From Aidingimonas halophila (lineage in GTDB: Bacteria > Pseudomonadota > Gammaproteobacteria > Pseudomonadales > Halomonadaceae), in the NCBI RefSeq assembly GCF_900106955.1, contig NZ_FNNI01000001.1:310001-374000 (forward strand): DNA of 64,000 nt, given 5' to 3'. Each line of letters begins with the position of its first letter. Position 1 is the first letter of the stretch. Both the position numbers and the translations under genes were made by a program. The notes beneath the pieces are model-generated. The model was given only the letters and a program-made list of their open reading frames with translations. It searched no databases and was not told the origin of the DNA. Shown one piece after another: positions 29,411 through 38,817 of this stretch.

Positions 29411-31639
29411 TCACTTGTTTTCCTGCACATACACTCCATCCCAATTCGCAGGCAGTGTCTGCTCCTGCAGCATCGCGATGCGCTCACGATAGAGCGCATA
29501 CAACCGTGTCGGCGGTCGATCATCGTGCTTATCTTGTTCCTGAAGTCGTGCAAAACCCCGGTCAGCCTGATGCCAATGTTGGGCGCGGAAATCCTGCAAC
29601 GCACGATGGTAGTCGTCGAGAGTCTGGCGCTCCGTCACGGTGAGTTCGTCACGACGACAGACGGGTTGATAGATACGTACTGCCCGAGACTTCCCTTTGA
29701 CACGCAATAGATCGAGTTCGCGAAAGATGAAAGACTCACCGGCCAACTCCCGGGTGCGCTCTCCTATCACGATTCCCACCTCATAGAATCGGGTGACGCC
29801 CTCCAGACGCGATGCCAGATTGACAGCATCACCCAGCACCGTATAAGCGCGCCGATAGTCCGACCCCATATCTCCCACGTTCATGACACCACTGTTGATT
29901 CCCACCCCGATCTCGATCGGTGGTAACCCTTCGCGGCGAAAGGTGTCACGTAGACGAGCCGCTTCATCCAGCATGGTCAGAGCGGCTTCGATTGATTGCT
30001 CCGCATGATGCTTGTCCGACAGCGGCGCTCCCCAGAACGCCATGATCATGTCGCCTACGTATTTGTCGACAGTGCCACGGGTCTCGAAAATGATCCGTGT
30101 CATGGGGGTGAAAAACCGGTTGAGCAGGTCCTTGAGCTCCGTCGCGCTCAACTGCTCAGACAACGCCGTGAACCCGCGGATATCGCTGAACAGCACACTG
30201 AGTTCGCGCGCTTCCCCCTGAAAACCGTAGCGGTCGGGATTGGCGCTCATTTCATCAACGAGCGCCGGAGGCACATACTGGCCGAACATTCGCTTGATAC
30301 GTTGTTTGTGGCGTGATTCGAACAGAAAACCGTAGGCCAGGTTGAGCGCTGCCACCATCACAATGACGAGCAACGACGCGGCCAGGTCCAGCACGATGCC
30401 GGCCGTGTACCAGACCCATAGATTGCCGAAGCCGGCCCCCAGGATAGCCAGGAACACCATGGCGCCCTGCCATATGGGAGATAGTGCCGGCAACAACAAC
30501 GCCAGTAGAATGCCCAGGGCCAATGTCGTAGCAATTTCGGCACCGCGCCCCCAGTCCGGGCTGACCAGTTGACGCTCATCCAGCATCGCCGACAGCAGGT
30601 TGGCATGGATCTCCACTCCTGGAAAAACGCCACCTACCGGGGTGCTACGCAGATCGTACAGTCCCTGGGCCGTCGTACCTACCAGCACGATAGCGCCTTC
30701 AAGGGTTGATAACGCATCCTCCCGTCCGTCCAGAACATCCGCAGCGGAAACATAGGGAAAACTTCCCCTGGGACCACGGAAGGGAACGAGCATGTTGCCC
30801 TCGGCATCGGTGGCAATTCGGGTGCCGCCCACATCTATCGCTTCCAGCACCTGCTGGTCGCCTGCTCTTTCCGTTTCCAGGCCCAATTTATCGGCCAGGG
30901 TGTACAGGCGCAGGGTCTCCAGGGAAAGGGAGGGATAAAGAGAGCCGTCATGACGGGCCACCAGTGGCACCCGACGAATCACTCCATCCCGATCGGGTTG
31001 CAACGAAAAAAAGCCACCATGTTCACCAGCCTCCTGCAAGACAGGAATGTTACTGGTGTAAGAGGTTCTCTCGGGAATTTCCAAACGAGAGGGATCGGCA
31101 AGATCGGTTTTCAGCGGTGGTGGCAATTGGCCACTACTGTTGTCCGCATCGTGAAGCGTGAAACCCAGCACCGACTCACTGGCTTCGAGAGCCTCGGCCA
31201 ACGCTTCGTCACCATCGATACGCTTTGCCAGATCGGCAAACTCCTCCTCGAAGGAGGCTGCCTCATCTTCGGGTAACGACTCGGCAAGCTGAGAGACGCT
31301 ATTTCGCTCCGGTTCGGGCCACATGATGTCGAAGGCGACAACGGCAGCGCCTGCGTCACGCATTCGTTCGACGAGGGTCGCCAAACGCTGGCGTGGCCAG
31401 GGCCATTGTCCCTCCCGATCCAGCGACGCTTCATCGATATCCACGATCGCAATACGTTCATCGACTGGGGAGTCACCGGCAACCTGACCGGCCAGTCGAA
31501 GGTCATAGGCGAGCGACTCAAGTCGCTGATAAAGCCCTGATACACCGGGCAAATGCCCGGTTTGCACCAGTACCGCCAGGAGCGTCAGAGCAAGTCCAGC
31601 CACGCTCACCGCCAGGCGCGGCGATGGCCTTTTCGGCAT
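29411..31639 (-). CDS. CHASE2-domain adenylate cyclase
   Basis: 742 residues. One N-terminal membrane helix (about 10-30), a periplasmic CHASE2 sensor (about 35-365, with IAIVDIDEASLDREGQWPWPR and GTTAQGLYDLRSTPVG), then three closely spaced helices (about 370-445) and a class III cyclase domain. The catalytic domain has LFSDIRGFTALSE, TVDKYVGDMIMAF and TVLGDAVNLASR; Lys in DKYVGD favours ATP over GTP. First gene of a three-gene operon with a beta-barrel protein and a FecR protein. Likely senses an envelope signal and makes cAMP for Crp/Vfr-type regulators. Confidence 0.92.
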   Translation of the reverse strand: MPKRPSPRLAVSVAGLALTLLAVLVQTGHLPGVSGLYQRLESLAYDLRLAGQVAGDSPVDERIAIVDIDEASLDREGQWPWPRQRLATLVERMRDAGAAVVAFDIMWPEPERNSVSQLAESLPEDEAASFEEEFADLAKRIDGDEALAEALEASESVLGFTLHDADNSSGQLPPPLKTDLADPSRLEIPERTSYTSNIPVLQEAGEHGGFFSLQPDRDGVIRRVPLVARHDGSLYPSLSLETLRLYTLADKLGLETERAGDQQVLEAIDVGGTRIATDAEGNMLVPFRGPRGSFPYVSAADVLDGREDALSTLEGAIVLVGTTAQGLYDLRSTPVGGVFPGVEIHANLLSAMLDERQLVSPDWGRGAEIATTLALGILLALLLPALSPIWQGAMVFLAILGAGFGNLWVWYTAGIVLDLAASLLVIVMVAALNLAYGFLFESRHKQRIKRMFGQYVPPALVDEMSANPDRYGFQGEARELSVLFSDIRGFTALSEQLSATELKDLLNRFFTPMTRIIFETRGTVDKYVGDMIMAFWGAPLSDKHHAEQSIEAALTMLDEAARLRDTFRREGLPPIEIGVGINSGVMNVGDMGSDYRRAYTVLGDAVNLASRLEGVTRFYEVGIVIGERTRELAGESFIFRELDLLRVKGKSRAVRIYQPVCRRDELTVTERQTLDDYHRALQDFRAQHWHQADRGFARLQEQDKHDDRPPTRLYALYRERIAMLQEQTLPANWDGVYVQENK

Positions 31640-31726
31640 AATCCTTCATTTCCCTGCTTCAACATGTGTCATTGTCATCGACAAACAGGATCTCAGGAAT
31701 ATGCCACGATTTCAGTGCAGATCTGA

Positions 31727-32380
31727 TCATGCACCGATCTTGCGAACCAGGTCCTGTCCGACGATGACATTGAATTTCTGTATGAGGTGAGGACGCTTTC
31801 GCTCCAGGCGGTGCAGATCCTCATGGGTCCAGATCATGAGTTCCGCATGGTCATCGATGACTACATCGGCATTGGCACTGGCGTGATTGATGTAGCTCAT
31901 TTCGCCGACCAGATACATGGGGCCCAGGCAAGCGACGGTATGACCATCACGCTCGACACGCACTTCTCCGTCAAGCACGAGGTAGATGCGATCGGGTACC
32001 TCACCCTGACGAAGAATACGGCCGCTGTACCGAGTTTCACGTTGCCCTCGCTGCCAGAGCTGACGAAATTCGCGTGCCGTCATGAACCAGAAGACGGCAC
32101 GGTGGATTCGATCGAGTTCGTCGGGCAATTCCAGCATGCGCCGTTCATGCAAGAGTATGGCTACCTGGACACCGTTGACGGCGACGAATAACGAATTCCA
32201 GACCAGCATGGCCAGGTTGTCGATACTGGCGCCATATAAAAGCATGGCCATCGAGGCTACGATCAATAGAATCCGCAAGATCAGGATGTCCCGCACCAGA
32301 TACGCCACCAGCATGATGGCATATGAGAGGCTCACCATCCCGGAATCCAGGAACAATGACTGGCTCACGAATTCATGCAT
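31727..32380 (-). CDS. Popeye-like membrane protein with cyclic-nucleotide-binding fold
   Basis: 217 residues. Three N-terminal hydrophobic segments (about 12-30, 32-50, 54-78) lead into an LDRIHRAVFWFMTAREFRQLWQRGQ linker and a C-terminal cNMP-binding jelly roll (about 105-215) with RILRQGEVPDRIYLVLDGEVRVE and YLVGEMSYI. This is the three-helix plus cNMP layout of Popeye-domain proteins, also present in bacteria. The phosphate-binding cassette has GEM but Asn (SANAD) where Crp-type domains carry Arg, so ligand binding may be weak or different. It directly precedes the adenylate cyclase operon in gene order, so it may be a membrane cAMP receptor. Confidence 0.7.
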   Translation of the reverse strand: MHEFVSQSLFLDSGMVSLSYAIMLVAYLVRDILILRILLIVASMAMLLYGASIDNLAMLVWNSLFVAVNGVQVAILLHERRMLELPDELDRIHRAVFWFMTAREFRQLWQRGQRETRYSGRILRQGEVPDRIYLVLDGEVRVERDGHTVACLGPMYLVGEMSYINHASANADVVIDDHAELMIWTHEDLHRLERKRPHLIQKFNVIVGQDLVRKIGA

Positions 32381-32467
32381 TCCCTGCCTCGATGACCCGA
32401 TCGGTCTTGGTTGATTATCCTGATGAAACTCCCGCTACCCTAGCATATTCCGCGTGTTATCCGATCG

Positions 32468-33478
32468 TTACATCGCATCACGCTCGGATAGCACGACTCG
32501 ATACACCCGATAACGGCGATCGTCCGCGACTATCTCGAACTTGCCGAATGTCGATTCCAGCAGATCGGGATAGGGAAGAAAGGCATTGGCGACCATGAGC
32601 AGTTGACCACCCGAGGCTAGATGGGAAGGAGCCTCTTGTATCAGTCTTGCAGTGTGACCGTAATCGATCCTTCTCTCCTGATGAAAGGGCGGGTTCGTGA
32701 CGATCATGTCAAAACGACGATCTTCCAGTGCCGAATAGACATCACTGGGCAGCGCCTCCCCTTGCAGGTCATTGATCGCCAGGGTTCGCCTGGCCGCTTC
32801 GACGGCAAACAGGTTGATATCGACCAGTGTCACGTCGGCCCCCCGACTCGCCAGCCAGGCACCTATCACGCCATCGCCGCAGCCCAAGTCGAGCACCGAT
32901 CTCGTGGCGTCGGGAAGGTAGGCGTCCAGCGTGGACAACAACAGCCGCGTGCCATCATCGAGCTTGCCATGACCGAAAACGCCCGGATGGCTGGCCAGTG
33001 TCAGATGCTCAGCCTCGAAGGTTTGCCAGGCAGCATCGGCCGCCACGGAGACCCGGTCCAGACGGGTCTCGAACAGTGAACAACGCCGCGCGCTATCGCG
33101 CTTGCGACATCCCAGTCCCAGTGCCGCCAGGACCTTGAGCACTCGTTTGACTCCGCCCTGGTTCTCGCCCACCACCTGCAGCGGCGTACCGACCGGTAGC
33201 CGCTCGCACAACGCCAGCAACCACCATTCGCCCAGGGCATGGCTCTTGGGCCAGAACAGTACGACCCCGGGAATCTCCCCGAGCGGTTCGGTGGACAGCG
33301 CCGAACTGGCTGACCCGCCGCTGGCGCGCCAAGTGTCCAGCACGCCCTGATCGCCGGTCAGCACGCCACCACCAGTCGCCAACAGCCACTCATCCTGTGG
33401 TGGAGCCACCCACCACCACCCCCGGTAGTCCATTGATTGGCGGTCGAGCAGCTGGCAGACGGACGTCTGAGCCTTCAT
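32468..33478 (-). CDS. rsmC: 16S rRNA (guanine1207-N2)-methyltransferase
   Basis: 336 residues from the ATG at 33478, which overlaps the cmoM stop (ATGA). Two-domain RsmC: a degenerate N-terminal methyltransferase-like half and a catalytic C-terminal half with SAM motif VLDLGCGDGVIGAWLA and base-methylation motif TNPPFH. Methylates G1207 of 16S rRNA in the 30S subunit. A longer upstream frame (to 33559) lies within cmoM and is rejected. Confidence 0.93.
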   Translation of the reverse strand: MKAQTSVCQLLDRQSMDYRGWWWVAPPQDEWLLATGGGVLTGDQGVLDTWRASGGSASSALSTEPLGEIPGVVLFWPKSHALGEWWLLALCERLPVGTPLQVVGENQGGVKRVLKVLAALGLGCRKRDSARRCSLFETRLDRVSVAADAAWQTFEAEHLTLASHPGVFGHGKLDDGTRLLLSTLDAYLPDATRSVLDLGCGDGVIGAWLASRGADVTLVDINLFAVEAARRTLAINDLQGEALPSDVYSALEDRRFDMIVTNPPFHQERRIDYGHTARLIQEAPSHLASGGQLLMVANAFLPYPDLLESTFGKFEIVADDRRYRVYRVVLSERDAM

Positions 33479-34293
33479 GCGGTTCCCTCGTCGTTGATCT
33501 CGCGCGGCTTGCGCAAGGTATAGAGCAGGTAGCGACCCAGCCGCCAATGCGGTTCGCACTGACAGTACTGCTGTTCGAGAGCCAACAGTCGATCGTAGGT
33601 ATCAGGAGACCCTGAGGATACGCCACAATAATCGGAAAATACCCGAATCCCCGCGACCGACTCGACCGTCAACCCCTCCTCGGCGGACCAGCGTGTAATC
33701 TGCGCATGCGTCAACGGGGAGATCGGTGTCAGTCGCCGCCCGCGCCCTTTGCCGGCCAGATCATCCTGTTGCACCTTGTCCCAATTCCCCTTGAGCACAT
33801 TGGAGAACCGCAATGCATCTCTATTGAATACCATCAATGACACTTGACCGCCCGGGGCCAGCAACTCATTCAGCGTCGATAGCGCCGTACGTGGCTCGGC
33901 CAGCCACTCCAGCACGGCATGGCAGACGATCAATGACCAGGGCCCCGGGGTCAATGCAGGCAAGCATTGCAGAGAAGCCTGAACGTAATCAGTTGCCTTA
34001 CCTTCCGAGTGTTGGCGGGCACGCGACAACATTGCCCCGGCAGGCTCCGTGACAGTGACATCATGCCCTCGATCGGCGAACCATGTCGCCATCTGTCCCA
34101 GACCGGCTCCCACCTCCAACACTGGCTGAGAATCAAGTGACAGCATGCGCGGCAACAAGTGGTCCAGCATTGCCAACCGCAATGCCCCGCGGGTTCTCCC
34201 GTAGAGGCTGTCGGCAAACTTATCCACGAGGTCATCGAAGTGGCGATCACCATCGGGTGACAGGACAGCAGCGGAAGTCGAGCGGGAAACCAT
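33475..34293 (-). CDS. cmoM: tRNA 5-carboxymethoxyuridine methyltransferase CmoM
   Basis: 272 residues from the ATG at 34293 (MVSRSTSAAV). Methylates cmo5U34 to mcmo5U34. The sequence follows the CmoM pattern closely: DRHFDDLVDKFADSLYGRTRGALR, VLEVGAGLGQMATWFADRGHDVTV, CHAVLEWLAEPR, LMVFNRDALRFSNVLKGN and a C-terminal LEQQYCQCEPHWRLGRYLLY. Coupled to rsmC, so two RNA methylation genes are co-translated. Confidence 0.92.
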   Translation of the reverse strand: MVSRSTSAAVLSPDGDRHFDDLVDKFADSLYGRTRGALRLAMLDHLLPRMLSLDSQPVLEVGAGLGQMATWFADRGHDVTVTEPAGAMLSRARQHSEGKATDYVQASLQCLPALTPGPWSLIVCHAVLEWLAEPRTALSTLNELLAPGGQVSLMVFNRDALRFSNVLKGNWDKVQQDDLAGKGRGRRLTPISPLTHAQITRWSAEEGLTVESVAGIRVFSDYCGVSSGSPDTYDRLLALEQQYCQCEPHWRLGRYLLYTLRKPREINDEGTA

Positions 34294-34327
34294 CGGAACT
34301 CCGGAAGGCTTGGCAGAGCCACCTATT

Positions 34328-35854
34328 TTACCCTGACCGCACAGGCTTGCTAACCGGTAGATAGCGCTGCCAACCGACATCGGCCTCTATCTGGGCCGCC
34401 AATTGCAGGAGTTGTTTTTCATCGCCTACCGCGCCCAACGCCTGCACGCCGACCGGCAAACCATCAGGTGTCACATGGACAGGCATCGACATGGCCGGCT
34501 GCCCTGTCAGGTTGGCCAGTTGGGTAAACGGCGTCTCGCGCAGCGCATCACGGGCCAATTGCCCCAGAGCGCCGAGCTTGAGTGCCAACCGGGATAGCCC
34601 CGGCAGCGCCAATAGCGACATCAAACGCTCATCGGACGATGACGGATACAGTGCGCCTCTGAGCGGGGCGGGTGACGCCGTGACCGGCATCAACAGCACA
34701 TCGTACTGACGATGAAAGGCCCCCATGGTCCGTCCCAGGGTATTCCAGTAACGCTTCGCCAGCACATAGTCGCTGGCCTTGAGGTGCCGTCCCAGGCGGC
34801 CGATAGCACGGGTCGACGGCTCGATCGCCAGCCGCGAAACCGGCACACCAGTCTCTTTGGCGATCCAGGCCAGATCAGCCGCCAGATGCCCGAGATATAA
34901 CGACAGATAACTCTCGGCGATGGCCCGGCCGTCCAGGACGGGTTCCGCCCACTCGACGTGATGGCCCAGCGATTCACAGTGCCGGGCGGTCCGTTCCAGG
35001 GCCGTTGAGACCTCGTCATCCAATTGCGTGCCGAATGGGGAGCCAAGTGACTCGCCCAAGGATACGCCAATCCGCAACGCAGGCAGTGGACGCTCCAGAG
35101 CGGCCAGGTAACCGCCTTCGTGACGTATCGGTAAAGGCCCACCTTCATCCATGCCGTTGATCGCATCGAGCAAGGCCGCACTGTCACGCACACTGCGCGT
35201 CAAGGCATGTTCGACCACCGCCCCCTCCCACACTTCCGCATGCAGGGGGCCCAGCGGTACGCGTGCCCGTGATGGCTTGAGCCCGAACAACCCGCAATGG
35301 CTGGCCGGGATGCGAATCGAACCGCCTCCATCTCCCGCACCGGCCAGGGGCACCATGCCGGACGCCACGGCGGTGGCCGCTCCGCCACTGGAACCGCCGG
35401 GGGAGCGCGATGTATCCCAGGGATTACGCGGGTGCGGAAAAGCCTTGGGCTCGGTGATGCCCATCAGCCCCAGTTCCGGCGTCGCGGTCTGTCCCAGAAT
35501 CACCAGCCCGGCCTGGCGGCACCGCTGTACCAGCGAGGAATCACATTCAGGACGCCAATCCTCCAGGGCGGCGCTACCGAAACTCAACGGCTCGCCGGCC
35601 AACGCCATCAGCAGGTCCTTGGTCAGAAACGGAACACCACAGAATGTCGCATCGGTCGTTGCAGCCGCCATTTCTGACCTGGTGCGCGGGTAGCGTGTCC
35701 TGACCACGGCGCCCAACGCCGGATTATACGTATCGATCTGACGGCAGGCCGCCTCGAATACCTCCTCGCGACTCACCTCACCGTGACGTATCAGATCCGC
35801 CAATCCCAGGCCGTCATGACGGCGATATTCCTCATCGTCCATGGTCAATGCCAT
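34328..35854 (-). CDS. Amidase-signature family amidase
   Basis: 508 residues. Ser-cisSer-Lys hydrolase: Lys in FLTKDLL (near 80), cis-Ser in SPGGSSGGAA and nucleophile Ser in AGAGDGGGSIRIPAS. No GatA-type partner genes are present and the active-site surroundings differ from GatA, so a carbon-nitrogen hydrolase of unknown substrate is likely. It lies 34 bases upstream of cmoM. Confidence 0.88.
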   Translation of the reverse strand: MALTMDDEEYRRHDGLGLADLIRHGEVSREEVFEAACRQIDTYNPALGAVVRTRYPRTRSEMAAATTDATFCGVPFLTKDLLMALAGEPLSFGSAALEDWRPECDSSLVQRCRQAGLVILGQTATPELGLMGITEPKAFPHPRNPWDTSRSPGGSSGGAATAVASGMVPLAGAGDGGGSIRIPASHCGLFGLKPSRARVPLGPLHAEVWEGAVVEHALTRSVRDSAALLDAINGMDEGGPLPIRHEGGYLAALERPLPALRIGVSLGESLGSPFGTQLDDEVSTALERTARHCESLGHHVEWAEPVLDGRAIAESYLSLYLGHLAADLAWIAKETGVPVSRLAIEPSTRAIGRLGRHLKASDYVLAKRYWNTLGRTMGAFHRQYDVLLMPVTASPAPLRGALYPSSSDERLMSLLALPGLSRLALKLGALGQLARDALRETPFTQLANLTGQPAMSMPVHVTPDGLPVGVQALGAVGDEKQLLQLAAQIEADVGWQRYLPVSKPVRSG

Positions 35855-36009
35855 TCGGTTGTCAGGGGTCCTGCACAGAAAATATATCGGAATGGTTCAA
35901 GGCAGTATGACGTTGATCAAACGAAAGCATGATTCCGGTTCCTCCCTCTAGCCATCCCTCGTATAATATCTTGTTACGTGTTTTAACATACAAGCATCGG
36001 TGATCGCCC

Positions 36010-38076
36010 TTGAGCTCATGCATTCCTCTGACTTCGGCACTATCTGATGTGCTGGACACACTCGATATTGCCGTCTCCATTGCCAACGGCGAGGACAGCG
36101 AATGCCCACTGGTGCATGTCAATCGCGCGTTCGAGACGCTGACCGGTTACCGTCGGCAGGAAATCCTCGGTCGCTCATGCCGACTATTGCAGCCTCAAAG
36201 CGTCGATCAACACGCTATCGACATCATACGTCGAGCCATCAGGCAACACCGCCCCGTCACCGTCACACTGGAAACCCGTCGCAAGGACGGTTCACTGTTC
36301 TGGAACGAGCTCAGTCTCTCATCGTTCACGGATATTCGAGGTCACCACTACTTGATCGGCATCCAACGGGACATCAGTGAACGCGTGCGGGCACATCGGC
36401 AAATGGAGCTGACCGAGGCGGTATTCCGCAACACTCATGATGGCATTCTGGTCACCGATGCCGACAAGAACATCATCGACATCAACCCGGCCTTTACCGA
36501 CCTGACCGGGTATACCCGCCACGAGGTCCTCGGCCACAAGCCCAGCCTGCTCTCATCGGGCAAGCATGACCGTGCCTTCTACCAGCATATGTTCGCCACC
36601 GTCGCGGAACAGGGCTACTGGAGCGGCGACATCTGGAACACCCGCAAGGATGGCAGCCAGCTCATCGAGAACGCCACGATCTCGGCCATCCACGATGACC
36701 AGGGCCAGGTAATCAACTATGTCGCCGTATTCCGGGATATCACACAGCGCCGGCTCAACCAGTCCCGACTGGAGCGTTTGGCGAGCTACGACCCGTTGAC
36801 GGGCCTCTTCAATCGCGAACATTTCAGCATCCTCCTGGAACGCCAGCTCGAGAACCTGGAGTTCACCCGGACCGGTCTGGCCATCCTGTTTCTCGATCTC
36901 GATGACTTCAAGCCGATCAATGACACATATGGTCATGCCAGTGGCGACGAACTGCTGATCGAGATCAGCCGTCGACTCAAGCGCCTGATGCGCAGCAACG
37001 ATCTGACGGCACGCTTCGGTGGCGACGAATTCGTCATCGCGCTCACCGGCCTGGGCACCGCCGACAAGGCAGCCAAAGTCTCAGGCAAGATACTTGATGA
37101 CATCACGGCACCATTTGCGCTGGACAACGGCGATGCCGTACAGGTGTCGGTATCGATCGGCATCACCTTTACCAACGATCACCAGGTCGGGGCAGCGGCG
37201 CTCATCGATGCCGCCGATTCCGCCATGTACGATGCCAAACAGCAAGGCAAGAACTGCATTGCCCATGCGCCCACCGTACATACCATCGACACCAGCCAGG
37301 ATGTCTATCAACAGGTCAAGCAGGCGTTCGATACCGGTCAGATCGAGCTTTTCTTCCAGCCGATACTCAATCTGGACAACGGAAGGATCGTGGGTGCCGA
37401 AGCCCTCGCCCGCTGGCGACATCCTACTCAGGGAATCCTGGGTCCCCGTCATTTCATGCACCTTATCACGCACTCGTCGTTGAGCCTGCCCTACGGCGAA
37501 TGGCTGATCGAGGAAGCCGGACGCGTTGCGGCCCGCTGTCACCTGGCCCACCACCCGCTCTATATCGGCATCAACCTGTCGCAGGACCACATTGAAACCG
37601 GCACGTTTCTCGACACCCTGGCCGCCACCTACCAACGCCACGCTTTTCAGGCACCATTCCTCAGCCTCGAAGTGCTGGAATCGACCCACTTTCATGACCT
37701 GGACCTGGCAGCCAACCTGCTTCAGGAAGCTCGCGAACTCGGCGCGATGATCGCACTGGACGATTTCGGCTCCGGCATCTCATCGATCACCTACGCCAGC
37801 CAGTTGCCACTCAGCACCGTCAAGGTCGACCGCATCGCCACCTGCTACGTGGAAACTCGCCGCGACCGGCACCAATTCCTCAGCGGCATCGTGGCCATGA
37901 GCCATGCCATGCAGCGCCAAGTCCTCGCCGAAGGTGTCGAGAGCGCAGGACAACTCAATGCACTACGCACGCTTGGCTGCGACCTTGCCCAGGGTTTCCA
38001 CATCGCGCCACCGATGCCCGAAAGCGAGTTCATGGCAAGGTATGTCCTGTCCAGCGATGCAGGCACGACGTCTTGA
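36010..38076 (+). CDS. PAS-PAS-GGDEF-EAL c-di-GMP turnover protein
   Basis: 688 residues, no membrane helix. PAS domains about 12-125 and 132-250, each ending in a PAC-like DIS/DIT motif; GGDEF about 258-420 with intact GGDEF (337-341) and an RSND inhibitory site (328-331, RxxD); EAL domain about 435-680 with EAL (464-466), INLSQ, LEVLE, DDFGSG, VKVDR, AEGVES and QGF. Both active sites look complete, so it may make and degrade c-di-GMP. The start is uncertain: a TTG at 36010 is the first possible, and a GTG at 36049 is another; a stop at 36001 limits the frame. A TATAAT lies at 35962-35967 in the divergent gap to the amidase gene. Confidence 0.92.
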   Translation: MSSCIPLTSALSDVLDTLDIAVSIANGEDSECPLVHVNRAFETLTGYRRQEILGRSCRLLQPQSVDQHAIDIIRRAIRQHRPVTVTLETRRKDGSLFWNELSLSSFTDIRGHHYLIGIQRDISERVRAHRQMELTEAVFRNTHDGILVTDADKNIIDINPAFTDLTGYTRHEVLGHKPSLLSSGKHDRAFYQHMFATVAEQGYWSGDIWNTRKDGSQLIENATISAIHDDQGQVINYVAVFRDITQRRLNQSRLERLASYDPLTGLFNREHFSILLERQLENLEFTRTGLAILFLDLDDFKPINDTYGHASGDELLIEISRRLKRLMRSNDLTARFGGDEFVIALTGLGTADKAAKVSGKILDDITAPFALDNGDAVQVSVSIGITFTNDHQVGAAALIDAADSAMYDAKQQGKNCIAHAPTVHTIDTSQDVYQQVKQAFDTGQIELFFQPILNLDNGRIVGAEALARWRHPTQGILGPRHFMHLITHSSLSLPYGEWLIEEAGRVAARCHLAHHPLYIGINLSQDHIETGTFLDTLAATYQRHAFQAPFLSLEVLESTHFHDLDLAANLLQEARELGAMIALDDFGSGISSITYASQLPLSTVKVDRIATCYVETRRDRHQFLSGIVAMSHAMQRQVLAEGVESAGQLNALRTLGCDLAQGFHIAPPMPESEFMARYVLSSDAGTTS

Positions 38077-38817
38077 TCCCTGCCCCTGACCGTTCACTGC
38101 GCGCGTCATACCGACGCTGTATATTTACATAAGATGCATGACTAACAAGGGTCGACGTCACACGCTTGCAGAAGGGTAGATGATCTCGTTCGAGTGACCA
38201 GGCCCGGCACTGGACAGTGGCTCATGAAACCGTGGGGCGCCACTGACAGGCTACTGGAGAGCGGAGCTCATAACACAAGCATCCGTAGCGGCATCCACAC
38301 ACCCATCGCCATCATCACCAGGTTTTCGGTCAACGAGACAAAACCCAGCGGCACATTGCTGTCGCCACCGACACAGGTTGAACAGAGCGACGGTTTTCAT
38401 CCCGAAGGGACAAAGGTGCTCCGTCGATGCTGATATCAATTGACACTGGCAGGTTTTCATGGCGCCCGTAAGAGTCTGACAACCTGGCCATCCCCCCCCA
38501 GGTGCCCTACGTTCATCAATCTTGATGTAGGTCAATGGTCAGGTAGTTCCTCGAGACTATGCTAAGAGAACCACTTCCTAATAATTTGTCTGACACCATG
38601 GTCAAGAACACTCCGGCACCTCATCCTAGACTTGCCCACGCCCAATACTTCTCCAAGTCCAGTCTATCCACTGACACAAAGGTTCAGACTCTGAACCCTG
38701 GACGCCTTTCCTCACACTCAGCTGTTGTTGCATGGCATTGACCTATGTGCAGCACCTAACCGAAATAATGTAAGCAAAAGCCTAGAATGGGCCCAATAGC
38801 CCGCCAGGAGAACGATC
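38077..38817. other. Gene-free 740-base stretch at the left edge of the copper cluster
   Basis: No convincing coding sequence on either strand: open frames up to 94 residues lack ribosome sites and protein-like composition. It holds a perfect 17-base palindrome at 38681-38697 (7-base arms GGTTCAG/CTGAACC, 3-base centre) and a TTGACC hexamer at 38738. It probably marks a junction between chromosomal backbone and the imported copper genes, with the promoter of the gene at 38818 in its last 100 bases. Confidence 0.5.

Noticed and set aside
35862-36122. 86-residue minus-strand frame overlapping the start of the GGDEF-EAL gene
   Set aside because: Overlaps the 5' part of a clear gene, no ribosome site, composition not protein-like.
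38251-38535. 94-residue minus-strand frame in the pre-copper region
   Set aside because: Cys/Asp-rich without domain or ribosome site; possibly degenerate DNA, not supportable as a gene.
38738-38769. MerR/CueR-type promoter before the Spy-like gene (TTGACC with a 20-base spacer to AATAAT)
   Set aside because: No dyad symmetry in the spacer, only a short ACCTA direct repeat; the evidence is too weak to call.
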